From Ponticoccus alexandrii (lineage in GTDB: Bacteria > Pseudomonadota > Alphaproteobacteria > Rhodobacterales > Rhodobacteraceae), in contig NZ_CP047166.1 in the NCBI RefSeq assembly GCF_016806125.1, positions 3,968,001-4,032,000 on the forward strand: 64,000 nucleotides of DNA, written 5' to 3'. Made by a program: the position numbers and the translations under genes. Below the pieces are notes generated by a model. That model was not told the origin of the DNA and did not search any database. It was given only the letters and a program-made list of their open reading frames with translations. How positions within the stretch are numbered: position 1 is the first letter of the stretch; each line of letters opens with the position of its first letter. Of the stretch, positions 1 to 8,552 are shown in pieces.

Positions 1-1734
1 GCCGAACTCTGGGTTCAGACGGAAATCCACCCAGGACGTCATGGCGACCCAGATGACGAAGGCGACCAGAAGCACCGCGCCAACCGAGAAGATCGTGCCG
101 GTCAGGCGCAGGCCGATCTGGCTGGCCATCCAGCCCCGCAGGTCGATCAGGCTGATCGCGTTGAGGGCCACCGCCACCACACCGATGAAGATCAGCGTCC
201 TGAGCACGAAAAGCGCCTTGGGCACGAAGGTGTTCAGGCGCCGTTCCAGAAGCGGCAGGCGGGCGTTGACGTTCTCGGGCAGTTGCACGCCGCGGACCAT
301 GGCCCGCGTCAGGATGCCCGACAGCGTGATGCCCAGAAGGATCACCGCAAGCACCTGCCCCGAGTTCATCAGCGACCGGAAGGCGGCGTCGGCGGGCTGC
401 ACCAGCACCAGCATCAGGATCACCAGAAGGTACAGCAGCGCGGGCCAGTGCCAGTGCCGCATGAGGAAGCCCAGCGCACCGGCGCGCCGCGTTTGTTGCG
501 GTTCGGGGTCGGGCTGGGGCTCTGCCATCGGGAATTCCTCTGGCGTGCTTTCCGTCTCCGGCGCATCCGCCGTGTAGAGCGTGCGCTCCGCCGGCATCGG
601 CCCCTCGGCGACGATGGCGTCATCCGCAGAAATCGTCCGCTCCGCAACCACGGTGTCGTCCTCGATCACGGTGCCGTCCTCGGTCACGGTTGCGGGCGTC
701 CCGGTCTGGGCGAGGTGCTGCTCCGCCACGTGGTGGTGGGCAGGCTGTGCGCCGCGCTGAAGCCAGTCCGCCACGGCCTTGCGGTTGCGCAGGACCATGC
801 CGATGGCGATCATCACGACCACCACGGCGATCAGCGCCGACAGCGCGCGCCCGGCCGCCAGCGAGACATTGGCGTTGATGATCGGCACCACCAGAAGCTG
901 GCCGTAGCCCACAAGGCTGATGATCCAGTTCAGGCGGGTTGCCAGATAGGCCGCCGCCTCGTCCGAAACCGGCAGGGGGCGCAGGTCGCGCGCGGTCGGC
1001 GACAGCGCCAGCCGCATCACGACCTTGGCCATCTCGACCAGCAGGAAGGCGTTCAGGTACAGCGTCTGTCGGATGCCGATTTCGCCGAAGTTGCCAAGAA
1101 GCAGCGTGGCGATCAGGTAGCCCGTGGCCCAAGCCGCCACCACGATCAGCGCGTCGATCACCGCCGAGGCAAGGAACAGCATCACCGTCCGGACCGCCCC
1201 GCTTTCCGCCGCGCTGGCGCCCATGCGGCGGTAGACGCCTTTCCCGATCCATCGCAGCACGAGGTAGACCGCCACCGTCACGACGATGATCAGCGCCAGT
1301 TGCTGGAGCGCTTCGAGCAGCACGCCGGCCTCGTTGCCGCTGAAGCCGTCGAACACGTCCGGGATCGCCCCCACCTGCGTCCAGAGCGCCGCAAGCCGGG
1401 CGGCAGAGCTCTCTGCGACCTCTTGGGTGATCAGCGCGATGCGGCGGCTGAAGGACAGGCTTTCCGGCGGCGGTGCCTGATCCCCGGCCAGCGCATCGAC
1501 CACCTGATCGCCCACCGGCTCCTTGGCGGTCTCCTGCGCGGCACGCAGTTCCTCGATGAGGGCGGCGCGGCTCTTGTCGTCTTCTATGACGTCGAGAAGA
1601 AGGTCGAGGTTGCTGGGCGGTGGAGGCGTCGCCTTTGCCGTGTCCTGAGCGAAGGCGCCCGAAGGCGAGAGGGACCCCAGCGTCAGCGCAAGCAGCGCGA
1701 TCAGGGTCAGGAACCAAAATCTGAATATCGTCAT
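1..1734 (-). CDS. MscS-family mechanosensitive channel, YbiO-like (3' end outside window)
   Basis: Leftward gene that runs off the left edge; the first 578 residues are visible. It starts MTIFRFWFLT with an N-terminal signal peptide ending near AFAQ (about residue 30), then an acidic, Pro/Ala-rich periplasmic stretch, and a series of hydrophobic segments (first at about 145-163). A long charged insert with many Glu/Asp/Thr separates two membrane regions. The last visible residues, WVDFRLNPEFG, match the linker that precedes the pore helix and beta domain in YbiO/YbdG-type MscS channels, so the conductive domain should lie beyond the window. Large MscS homologues of this type relieve osmotic down-shock by opening under membrane tension in the inner membrane. 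Family assignment is from the overall layout and the linker; the diagnostic pore helix is not visible. Confidence 0.72.
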   Translation of the reverse strand, partial: MTIFRFWFLTLIALLALTLGSLSPSGAFAQDTAKATPPPPSNLDLLLDVIEDDKSRAALIEELRAAQETAKEPVGDQVVDALAGDQAPPPESLSFSRRIALITQEVAESSAARLAALWTQVGAIPDVFDGFSGNEAGVLLEALQQLALIIVVTVAVYLVLRWIGKGVYRRMGASAAESGAVRTVMLFLASAVIDALIVVAAWATGYLIATLLLGNFGEIGIRQTLYLNAFLLVEMAKVVMRLALSPTARDLRPLPVSDEAAAYLATRLNWIISLVGYGQLLVVPIINANVSLAAGRALSALIAVVVVMIAIGMVLRNRKAVADWLQRGAQPAHHHVAEQHLAQTGTPATVTEDGTVIEDDTVVAERTISADDAIVAEGPMPAERTLYTADAPETESTPEEFPMAEPQPDPEPQQTRRAGALGFLMRHWHWPALLYLLVILMLVLVQPADAAFRSLMNSGQVLAVILLGITLSGILTRAMVRGVQLPENVNARLPLLERRLNTFVPKALFVLRTLIFIGVVAVALNAISLIDLRGWMASQIGLRLTGTIFSVGAVLLVAFVIWVAMTSWVDFRLNPEFG

Positions 1735-1930
1735 GTCACCACGTTTCTTGTCGTTCTGCCCGGCAGGCGCGCCCCGGTCTTCTGCCTGCGGAACGTCATG
1801 GCCTGCGCAGGGGCCTTGCGCCCCCGCCGTCCAGCGGCGAAGTAGTTCACGGGTCGCCGGATGCCACCCAATGCTTGGCGTCGAGAGCGCTTTCTGCCAG
1901 TTTCGCCCCAGACGACACCAGGATAACGCG

Positions 1931-2692
1931 ATGCGCAACCGGATCAGGGGCCTTTATGCCGGAGAAAGCGACGCGGCGCACAGGTTCCGCTATGCGCTTC
2001 TGGCCTTCGACGTGGTCACGATCCTGTATGTGATCCTGACCTCCTTCTCGACCCACGGGCCGGTGGTCGAAACGATCGACGTGCTCTTCGGCATCGTCAT
2101 CCTTGCCGATTTCGTCGCGCGGGCCTGGATCTCGACCAACCGCTGGCGGCTGGTAACCCGGCTGAACACCCTGGCCGATGTGGTGGCCATCGTGTCCTTT
2201 CTGGCGCCGCTGGCGGGCGAGGGGCTGGGCTTCATGCGCGTGCTGCGGACGCTGCGCCTGCTGCACACCTACCAACTGTCAGAGAGGCTGCGGCAGGATT
2301 TTCCCTACTTCCGGCGCAACGAGGACATCATCCTTGCAGTCCTGAACCTGTCGGTCTTCATCTTCATCATGACCGGGATGGTCTACGCGACGCAGCACCT
2401 GACCAACCCGCAGATCCGCAACTTTGCCGATGCGCTCTATTTCACCGTGACGGCCCTGACCACCACCGGCTTTGGCGACATCACCCTGCAGGGCACGCTG
2501 GGGCGGATGATCTCGGTTGTGGTGATGCTGTTCGGGATCACCCTGTTCCTGCGGCTGGTGACCGTGCTCTTCCGGCCCGACAAGGTGCGCGTGCCTTGCA
2601 CCCGCTGCGGGCTTGTGCTGCACGATGCCGACGCGGTGCACTGCAAGCACTGCGGCAAGGTCATGAACATAGAAACGGAGGGCCAGTTATGA
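1931..2692 (+). CDS. voltage-gated-type potassium channel with C-terminal zinc ribbon
   Basis: 253-aa inner-membrane ion channel. Hydrophobic segments occur at about 20-40, 48-66, 82-95, 135-155 and 190-215. Residues 101-121 hold regularly spaced arginines like an S4 sensor. The selectivity filter TTTGFGD (177-183) is a variant of the K+ signature TVGYGD. The tail carries CTRCG and CKHCG (Cys 223, 226, 238, 241), a four-cysteine zinc ribbon rarely attached to a channel. The ATG at 1931 was chosen because it opens just before the first hydrophobic helix; longer in-frame starts extend into non-conserved sequence. The stop overlaps the start of the next gene (ATGA), so the two are probably translationally coupled. 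The channel assignment is firm; ion specificity is inferred. Confidence 0.85.
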   Translation: MRNRIRGLYAGESDAAHRFRYALLAFDVVTILYVILTSFSTHGPVVETIDVLFGIVILADFVARAWISTNRWRLVTRLNTLADVVAIVSFLAPLAGEGLGFMRVLRTLRLLHTYQLSERLRQDFPYFRRNEDIILAVLNLSVFIFIMTGMVYATQHLTNPQIRNFADALYFTVTALTTTGFGDITLQGTLGRMISVVVMLFGITLFLRLVTVLFRPDKVRVPCTRCGLVLHDADAVHCKHCGKVMNIETEGQL

Positions 2693-3180
2693 GCCTGACC
2701 CTGAGAGAAGCGACGCGCGGCGCCGACGATGCGCTGGTCTGGGACATCATCCGCCCGACGGTGGAAAGCGGCGCCTATTTCTGCGCCGACCCCAAAGGCG
2801 GGATCTCGGGCGGGCTGGCCTATTTCTGGCCCGACACCGCCCGGGTCTGGATCGCCGAAGAGGCGGGGGAGCCGCTGGGCTGCTTCTACCTGAGACCGAA
2901 CCAGCCCGGCAACGGCAGCCACGTCTGCAATGCCGGATACTGCACGACCGGGGCTGCCCGCGGGCGCGGCGTGGCGCGGCGGATGCTGGATGCTTCGCTG
3001 GACGAGGCGCAGCGGCAGGGCTTCGCCGCCATGCAGTACAACTTTGTCGTGGCCACCAACACGCGGGCCATAGAGATATGGCAGCGCGCCGGGTTCCAGA
3101 CTGTCGGCCGCTTGCCCGGCGCCTTCCGGCACCCGGACAAGGGCCGCGTGGATGCTCTGGTGATGTTCAAGGAACTGTGA
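2689..3180 (+). CDS. GNAT-family N-acetyltransferase
   Basis: 163-aa cytoplasmic acetyltransferase of the GNAT fold. The acetyl-CoA-binding segment is visible as TTGAARGRGVARRMLDASL (Q/RxxGxG/A type, about residues 84-102) and the conserved late beta strand/helix as ATNTRAIEIWQRAGFQTVGR (about 122-141), with the aromatic residue and Gly-Phe typical of the family's C-terminal motif. It starts at the ATG inside the ATGA overlap with the K+ channel gene, suggesting a two-gene operon. Substrate cannot be told from sequence; small-molecule amines and protein N-termini are both possible. Confidence 0.85.
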   Translation: MSLTLREATRGADDALVWDIIRPTVESGAYFCADPKGGISGGLAYFWPDTARVWIAEEAGEPLGCFYLRPNQPGNGSHVCNAGYCTTGAARGRGVARRMLDASLDEAQRQGFAAMQYNFVVATNTRAIEIWQRAGFQTVGRLPGAFRHPDKGRVDALVMFKEL

Positions 3181-3249
3181 TCACGCAAATGAACTTTCAG
3201 CCCTGTCAAGGCGTTGGCGAGCACAACCTGTGACAAGAGGACTGAACCC

Positions 3250-3651
3250 ATGACCTTTACCAAAACGGCCATCGTTGGCGCTGCCATGATCCTTGGAACC
3301 GCAGCTGCCGCTCAACAGGCGCCCTACCTGACCCTGAACGTCGGCGAGATGTCGCGCGAGGTTTCGAACCAGGAGGTCATTCTCAGCGAGCTGGAAGCAA
3401 CGCCCGCAGGCCCGACCCTTGGCGTCGACCTGACACCGGATGCCGCGCTGTGGCTGACAGAGACCGTGGCCGCCAACCCGGGCGCCCAGATGAGCATGTC
3501 GATCTGCGGCAACAAGCTGGTGACCCCGCTGGTCGGCGACATGATCACCGACGGCTCGATGAAAGTGACCGGCTCGATGGACACCTTCGAACCGCTCTAC
3601 GCCAGCCTGACCGACGGCGTGGTCGACTGCACCGTGCTGCCCGAAATGTGA
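3250..3651 (+). CDS. small exported protein of unknown function
   Basis: 133-aa protein with a clear N-terminal signal peptide (MTFTKTAIVGAAMILGTAAAA, cleavage expected after the Ala run near residue 21). The mature part is about 110 residues, acidic, with two cysteines (in SICGNK and VDCTV) that could form one disulfide in the periplasm. The ATG at 3250 was chosen because an AAGAGGA ribosome-binding site lies 10 bases upstream and it places the signal peptide at the N-terminus. No family was recognised. It is monocistronic, followed by an intrinsic terminator. Confidence 0.72.
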   Translation: MTFTKTAIVGAAMILGTAAAAQQAPYLTLNVGEMSREVSNQEVILSELEATPAGPTLGVDLTPDAALWLTETVAANPGAQMSMSICGNKLVTPLVGDMITDGSMKVTGSMDTFEPLYASLTDGVVDCTVLPEM

Positions 3652-3676
3652 TCGGCATCGAAACCTGAACGACGCG

Positions 3677-3703
3677 AGGCCGGGGCATGTCCCCGGCCTT
3701 TGT
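3677..3703 (+). terminator. intrinsic terminator
   Basis: Perfect 9-bp GC-rich stem (AGGCCGGGG with CCCCGGCCT) around loop CATGT, followed by TTTGTCGTTTTC. It ends the small exported protein transcript. Confidence 0.8.
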
Positions 3704-3807
3704 CGTTTTCCCACCCGGTTCCGGCGGCCCTGAACGCTGTCAAGCGCGGCACCGGCGACCTGGCTATCCCGCATCGTTCGCCCGGGTCCGGCGCCGTCCC
3801 CGTCACC

Positions 3808-4815
3808 TCAGACCGGATCGCCCCGCAGCCTGTCGATGATCCGGCGCACGACAGAAAGATCGTCGAAGACGTCGTGCAGGGTCTCCGTCACGTCATGGAC
3901 CGGCCTCGACAGTTTGGCCATTTCCATGAACGGGCGGCGGCGTTCGAGGACCAGAAAGAAATCCTCTCCGTCAAAGGCCGCCCGCATCCCCTTCGCCCCC
4001 TTCTCGGATTCATGCGCGCCGATGGCCACGAGGTTGTTAAGGAAGGCGGGTGGCAGGTAGTCGGGCACCCTGTCCGGCTCTGCCGCATGCAGCTCGAAAT
4101 CCTTCTCGAAGGCCTCGTGCCCGGTTTCGACACGTGGCATCCCGCGCCCTGTGCTGCCGGAAAAGAACCCCGCCAGCGCGTTCAGCGCCGTCCCGTAGTT
4201 CCGCGCCACAAGGATGCGCGTCGGCGTCGGCTGCGGCAGCGCGATCCGGAACATCAGCCCCTTGAACACCTCCTTCGTCGACGACGAACTGCCGCTTTTG
4301 GAGCTACCCGACTTGCGGCTTTTGTGCCTGAGAGTGACCTCTGCCATGGCAAAGCGGGTGTCGCGATAGATCCCTTCCATCAGATCCTCGACCGAGGTGC
4401 GGTTGAAATGGCCGACCATGCCAAGCTCCCTGACGCGCCCCACCGGAAACCCGGCATAGGCGTCACGGTCGTATTTCAGCGACCCGAGGAAATCGCAGAC
4501 CGCGGGCATCACCGCCTCGGCCACCGCCCCTGACCACTGGCTGCCCTGATGAGCGCGCGCCGCAAAACCACCGATCAGCCCGAACAACAGGCCGAAGCCG
4601 CTGCCGATCCAGCGTCCGACAGGGTCCGGGATCAACAGCGCGAGAAACCCGCCGAACACGAGCCCGACCGCAACGCCGATCCCGAAATACCGCCAGCCGC
4701 GACGATTGCGATCCAGCCGCTCCTCTTCGAGCGTGTCGAGTTTCGGCGCCACTTCAGAGGCGAAAACCGCCGCAAAACCCGTCTCGATCTCGGCGCGTTC
4801 GATGAATTCCGCCAT
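3808..4815 (-). CDS. DUF3137 membrane protein
   Basis: 335-aa protein with two adjacent membrane-spanning segments near the N-terminus (about residues 39-80, GIGVAVGLVFGGFLALLIP and a Gly-rich second helix) and a large C-terminal cytoplasmic domain. The layout matches the DUF3137 (galanin-like) family of uncharacterised bacterial proteins. A Ser/Lys-rich stretch (SRKSGSSKSGSSSSTK) interrupts the soluble domain around residue 180. The ATG at 4815 is preferred over one 60 bases upstream because GGAGAG sits 4 bases before it. It is divergent from the NYN gene at 4940. Function unknown. Confidence 0.72.
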   Translation of the reverse strand: MAEFIERAEIETGFAAVFASEVAPKLDTLEEERLDRNRRGWRYFGIGVAVGLVFGGFLALLIPDPVGRWIGSGFGLLFGLIGGFAARAHQGSQWSGAVAEAVMPAVCDFLGSLKYDRDAYAGFPVGRVRELGMVGHFNRTSVEDLMEGIYRDTRFAMAEVTLRHKSRKSGSSKSGSSSSTKEVFKGLMFRIALPQPTPTRILVARNYGTALNALAGFFSGSTGRGMPRVETGHEAFEKDFELHAAEPDRVPDYLPPAFLNNLVAIGAHESEKGAKGMRAAFDGEDFFLVLERRRPFMEMAKLSRPVHDVTETLHDVFDDLSVVRRIIDRLRGDPV

Positions 4816-4939
4816 GGTCTCTCCATATGTTCGCGCCAGATTAGGATGAACGCTCGCGCCTGTCAGGGCAGACATTCCCCACCCGGCCCTCGCATCGGCG
4901 GCCCCGGCAGGTTAGGAAGGCGCCAACAATGGAGGCCAC

Positions 4940-5647
4940 ATGGCAGACAGCAAGCTTCTGGCGGTCCTGATCGACGCCGACAACACCTCGCCGCGCTACA
5001 CCAAGGCGATCTTCGACGAGATCGCGACACTGGGCGAGGCCTCGGTCCGCCGGTGTTACGGCGATTTTTCCAGCCAGCAAATGGCGGGATGGAACAAGGT
5101 GCAGGCGGAATTCGGTCTGGTGCCGCACCACTCGCCCGCCAATACGGTCGGCAAGAACGCCAGCGACATCGCGCTGGTGATCGACGCGATGGACCTGATG
5201 CACCGCGACCGCTTCGACGGCTTCGTGCTGGTCTCGTCGGATTCCGACTTCACCCGGCTCGCCAGCCGCATCCGTGAACAGGGCCTAGATGTCTTCGGCA
5301 TGGGCATGCAAAAGACGCCAGACGCCTTCCGCAAGGCCTGCAAACGCTTCATCTTTCTGGAAAACCTCGATAGCGCACCCGAAAAGGGGACCGAGGCAAA
5401 GCCGAAGAAAAAGAGCGACCTCACCGAAGTGCGGGATCTGGTTTTCAAGGCGATGGATGCAATCGAGCAGGACGACGACTGGTATCGTCTGGGCGACATT
5501 GGCCAGGTGATCACGGCGGCAAACCCGGATTTCGACACCCGCACCTACGGCAAGCGCAAGCTCTCCGACCTCGTGGGCGAGTTGAAGGTCTTCGAAACCC
5601 GCAAATCCTCGTCCGGCAACCAGTTGCTCGTGCGGCGCGTGGACTGA
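4940..5647 (+). CDS. NYN-domain protein with C-terminal LOTUS/OST-HTH domain
   Basis: 235-aa predicted RNA-processing protein. The N-terminal two thirds is a PIN-like NYN fold with the acidic residues of the metal site visible in LIDADNTS (Asp 12, Asp 14), the DIALVIDAMDLMH strand/helix, and the VSSDSDFTRL motif. The last ~75 residues (from SDLTEVRDLV) match an OST-HTH/LOTUS domain with the final QLLVRRVD strand, a module that binds RNA or G-quadruplexes in characterised proteins. Similar to the MARF1/LabA-like NYN group. A GGAGG-type site lies upstream at 4930-4934. Nuclease activity is inferred from the conserved acids. Confidence 0.88.
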   Translation: MADSKLLAVLIDADNTSPRYTKAIFDEIATLGEASVRRCYGDFSSQQMAGWNKVQAEFGLVPHHSPANTVGKNASDIALVIDAMDLMHRDRFDGFVLVSSDSDFTRLASRIREQGLDVFGMGMQKTPDAFRKACKRFIFLENLDSAPEKGTEAKPKKKSDLTEVRDLVFKAMDAIEQDDDWYRLGDIGQVITAANPDFDTRTYGKRKLSDLVGELKVFETRKSSSGNQLLVRRVD

Positions 5648-5749
5648 GGCCCCCGGCCGCGACACGAAGATCCTGCCGGCCTTCGAAGCAACTGCGTGCG
5701 ACCCACCCCCGCCGCGGCCCGGGTCCAGCCGAAGGCAACGCCGCCCCCT

Positions 5750-5809
5750 CTTCTTTGGTCTTCCAAATACCCTCGGGGGAGCGCCGCAGGCGCGGGGGCA
5801 GAGCCCCCT
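5750..5809. repeat. dispersed GC-rich hairpin element, copy 1
   Basis: Segment starting CTTCTTTGGTC, containing a CTCGGGGGAG block, a variable short hairpin (GCGCCGCAGGCGC), and ending GGGGGCAGAGCCCCCT. The same architecture recurs at 9964-10019 and 43549-43605. It lies in the 286-base gap between the NYN gene and the convergent TIGR02302 gene. Nothing else is apparent in this gap. Confidence 0.8.
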
Positions 5810-5933
5810 CTTTCGGGGCAACGGGCGTCCATGAACCCTTTACCGACTCACCATAGGGTAGAGGGCGGTAGGGAAGGGGAACATAGAAAACCCGCAAAGG
5901 CACCGGGCGGTGGCCCGGCGCCGTGGGCGCGTC

Positions 5934-8513
5934 TCAGAACCGGTCCAGCAGTCTTTCCAGGTAATCGCGTTCCTCCTGCGACCGATCCGCATCGCCAGAG
6001 CGGCGGCGCAATTCGCCCAGCAGTTCCTCGGCCCGGCGATAGACGTCCTCGCCCTGCAACAGCCCTTCGTCGGTTCCGACCCGTCCCGAGTTTCCGGAAT
6101 CACGGCCCAGCGGGTCGCGCTGTTCGCGCGGGTCGCCGCCCTCGGCAAAGCCCTGCTGGCCCCCGCCCTGCTGCTCCTGCTGCTGCTCGGCCATCGCCTC
6201 GCCAAGGCTGCGGATGCCCTCGCGCAGCGCCTCCATCGCCTGGCTCTGGCGGTCGATGGCCTCGGCCAGGTCGCCATCGCGCAGCGCCCGCTCGGCCCCG
6301 TCCATGGCTCCCTCGGCGCGTTCAAGCGCCTGTCCGGCGCGCTCTCCGGCTTCGCTGCCCTCCCCCGGCAGGTTCCGGCGCTGGCGGTTCAGCTCGTCAC
6401 GCAGCGCCTGCTGACGCTGGGCAAGCCCGTCCTGAAGCGACCGGTCGCCGCCCTGACCCTGCTGCCCCTCGGCACGGTCCTGACCCTGCTCCTGACCGGG
6501 TTGCTGGCCGGGCTCTTGCCCCGGTTGCTCACCGGGCTGGCGCCCGCCCTGCTGGCCCTGGTTCAGATCGCGGAACGCCTCGTCCGACAGCTCCTGCTGG
6601 TCGCGCAGGGTCTCAGACAGGCCCTCCATCGCCTGCTCGCCCGGCGACTGCCCACCCTGGCCCTGCCCCTGGGTAATCTGCATGTTCTCCAGCATCTCCT
6701 GAAGCTGGCGCATGGCCTCGGCGGCCTCGGCCATGCGGCCCTCTTCCATCAGCTCCTGAATGCGGTCCATCATGCGCTGGATGTCGTCCTGCGACATCTC
6801 CATCATGTCCTGCGGGTTGCCGCCCTGCTGCATCTCGGGGTTCTGTTCCTGCTGGCGCTGCTGCTCCTGCGCCAACTGGCGCATGTAGTCGCGTGTCGCC
6901 TCGCGAAGCTCCTGCATCAGCTCGGCGATCTCCTGCTCCGAGGCGCCGTTCTTCATCGCCTCTTCCAGCCGCTCCTGCGCGCGCTGCATACGCTGGCGCG
7001 CGTCTTCCAGATCGCCCTCTTCCATCTCCAGCGCCAGGTCCCAGAGCGCCTGCGCGATCTCGTCCTGCTGTGCGTCGGTAAAGCCGTAGGGCGCCAGCGT
7101 CTCGATCCGTTCCATCAGCAGCCGCGTCCGCAGCGCCATCATGTCCTTGCGAAACAGTTCATCAGGCCGGTTCAGCACCGCCCGCAGGGTCACGGCGATC
7201 TCCTCGGCATTCAGGCGGTTCCACAACAGCGCCTGCCGCTGCTCGATCACCGCCGCCGCGACCGGGTCGAAGAAGCGCCGCCCCGGCAGCGTCAGGTACT
7301 CCGGTTCCGACAGGCCGCGCTGGCCGCGCCCGTCCTCGACCCCAAGCTCCAGCCGCACCGGCAGGTTGGCCCAGGCATGTTCCGAGAAATTGGCCACCAG
7401 CGTTTCGGTAAAATCGGACCGGTCGCCGGTGACCGGCATCGGCAGGGGCACCTCGATCACCGGGCGCGCTTCCGGCTCCATCGCGCGGCCATAGCGCCGG
7501 TCGACCGCCTCCAGATCCAGTGCGATCCGCGCCACGCCCGCGACGACGCCGTGGTCGTCGGTCCCGGCGAAGGGAATCTGCGCCTCGCCCTCGTAGCTGG
7601 TCTCGATCTCGCCGTCGCGCCGCACCGAGGGCGCATCGTCCGCCACCATGGCAATCTGCCAGACCCGCCCGCCGGGGCCGTCGACGGCCACCTGCCCGGA
7701 CCGCAGCACCTCGAAATCCTGCGCCGTAGCCTGCGCATCGGCCTCACTCAGGTCCCGGCCCGACACATCCTCTGTCACCGACAGGGCGCCCACCTCGCCA
7801 TACATGCGCAGGGTGATTTCGGCGCCCTCGGGCACGGAAAGGCCCCCGGTGATATCGTTCAGGTAGACCGTCGGCAGGCGCGTGTAGGGCGGCGGCTGCA
7901 TCCAGCCTTCCCATGCCGGCCCCTGCGCCAGATCCGGCCCGCCCGCACCCATCGAGGTCACGGACTGCACCCGCATCAGCGACCCGAAGAGGATCGCCAC
8001 CGACAGCACCAGCAGCGCCAGATAGCGCAGCGCGAAGGGGTCGGCGGCGGCGACCCGCATGTCCGGTTCGACCGCGCGCGCCTCTTTCAGGCGGTCGCGC
8101 ATACGGGACTGATGCGCGCGCCAGACCGCCAGCGAAGCCGCGTCCGCGGCGCCGATGGCCTGTGTGTCCAGTGCCGCCTGGATCGGGTTCCCGCGCATCG
8201 TCCGATCAAGCCGCGACAGCGCCTCGCTGCGCGCGGGCCAGCGAAACATCCGCAGCCCTCGCCACAGCGCCCATCCGGCACCGGCCAGCAGCACAAGCCC
8301 TGCGCCCCAGACCCACTCCACAGCGACTTCATCCTGAAGCCCCAGCATCAAAAGACCCAGCGCCACGAAGACCACCGACCACAGCGGCCAGAAGGCACGC
8401 GTTCCGCGCTCCGCCACCATGCCGGTGCGCGTCAGCGCCAGCGGCCAGCGGATCGTGCGGAAAATTCCCTGTGCGGTCGTCTGACGGTCGGTCGTGGCGC
8501 GGTCAGGGGCCAT
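5934..8513 (-). CDS. TIGR02302/DUF4175 family membrane protein
   Basis: 859-aa protein. Two N-terminal hydrophobic segments (about 42-60 and 68-85) and a third (about 165-182) anchor it; the following part to ~residue 430 is a mixed domain with conserved FAGTDDHGV, and residues ~430-860 are strongly helical and charged. Residues ~535-780 are exceptionally Gln/Glu/Gly-rich (EQPGQEPGQQPGQEQGQ and similar), probably a coiled coil with a disordered low-complexity tail. This layout is characteristic of the alphaproteobacterial TIGR02302 family, whose function is unknown. It follows lysA by 39 bases in the same direction and may share its transcript. Confidence 0.85.
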   Translation of the reverse strand: MAPDRATTDRQTTAQGIFRTIRWPLALTRTGMVAERGTRAFWPLWSVVFVALGLLMLGLQDEVAVEWVWGAGLVLLAGAGWALWRGLRMFRWPARSEALSRLDRTMRGNPIQAALDTQAIGAADAASLAVWRAHQSRMRDRLKEARAVEPDMRVAAADPFALRYLALLVLSVAILFGSLMRVQSVTSMGAGGPDLAQGPAWEGWMQPPPYTRLPTVYLNDITGGLSVPEGAEITLRMYGEVGALSVTEDVSGRDLSEADAQATAQDFEVLRSGQVAVDGPGGRVWQIAMVADDAPSVRRDGEIETSYEGEAQIPFAGTDDHGVVAGVARIALDLEAVDRRYGRAMEPEARPVIEVPLPMPVTGDRSDFTETLVANFSEHAWANLPVRLELGVEDGRGQRGLSEPEYLTLPGRRFFDPVAAAVIEQRQALLWNRLNAEEIAVTLRAVLNRPDELFRKDMMALRTRLLMERIETLAPYGFTDAQQDEIAQALWDLALEMEEGDLEDARQRMQRAQERLEEAMKNGASEQEIAELMQELREATRDYMRQLAQEQQRQQEQNPEMQQGGNPQDMMEMSQDDIQRMMDRIQELMEEGRMAEAAEAMRQLQEMLENMQITQGQGQGGQSPGEQAMEGLSETLRDQQELSDEAFRDLNQGQQGGRQPGEQPGQEPGQQPGQEQGQDRAEGQQGQGGDRSLQDGLAQRQQALRDELNRQRRNLPGEGSEAGERAGQALERAEGAMDGAERALRDGDLAEAIDRQSQAMEALREGIRSLGEAMAEQQQEQQGGGQQGFAEGGDPREQRDPLGRDSGNSGRVGTDEGLLQGEDVYRRAEELLGELRRRSGDADRSQEERDYLERLLDRF

Positions 8514-8552
8514 ATCGCTCCTCGCAAGCTGGATGCCTGCAAGGAGGATACC

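Noticed and set aside
283-1845. A 520-codon open frame opposite the MscS-type channel
   Set aside because: Mostly His/Arg/Asp repeats without any family feature; the minus-strand frame has a signal peptide, helices and an MscS linker.
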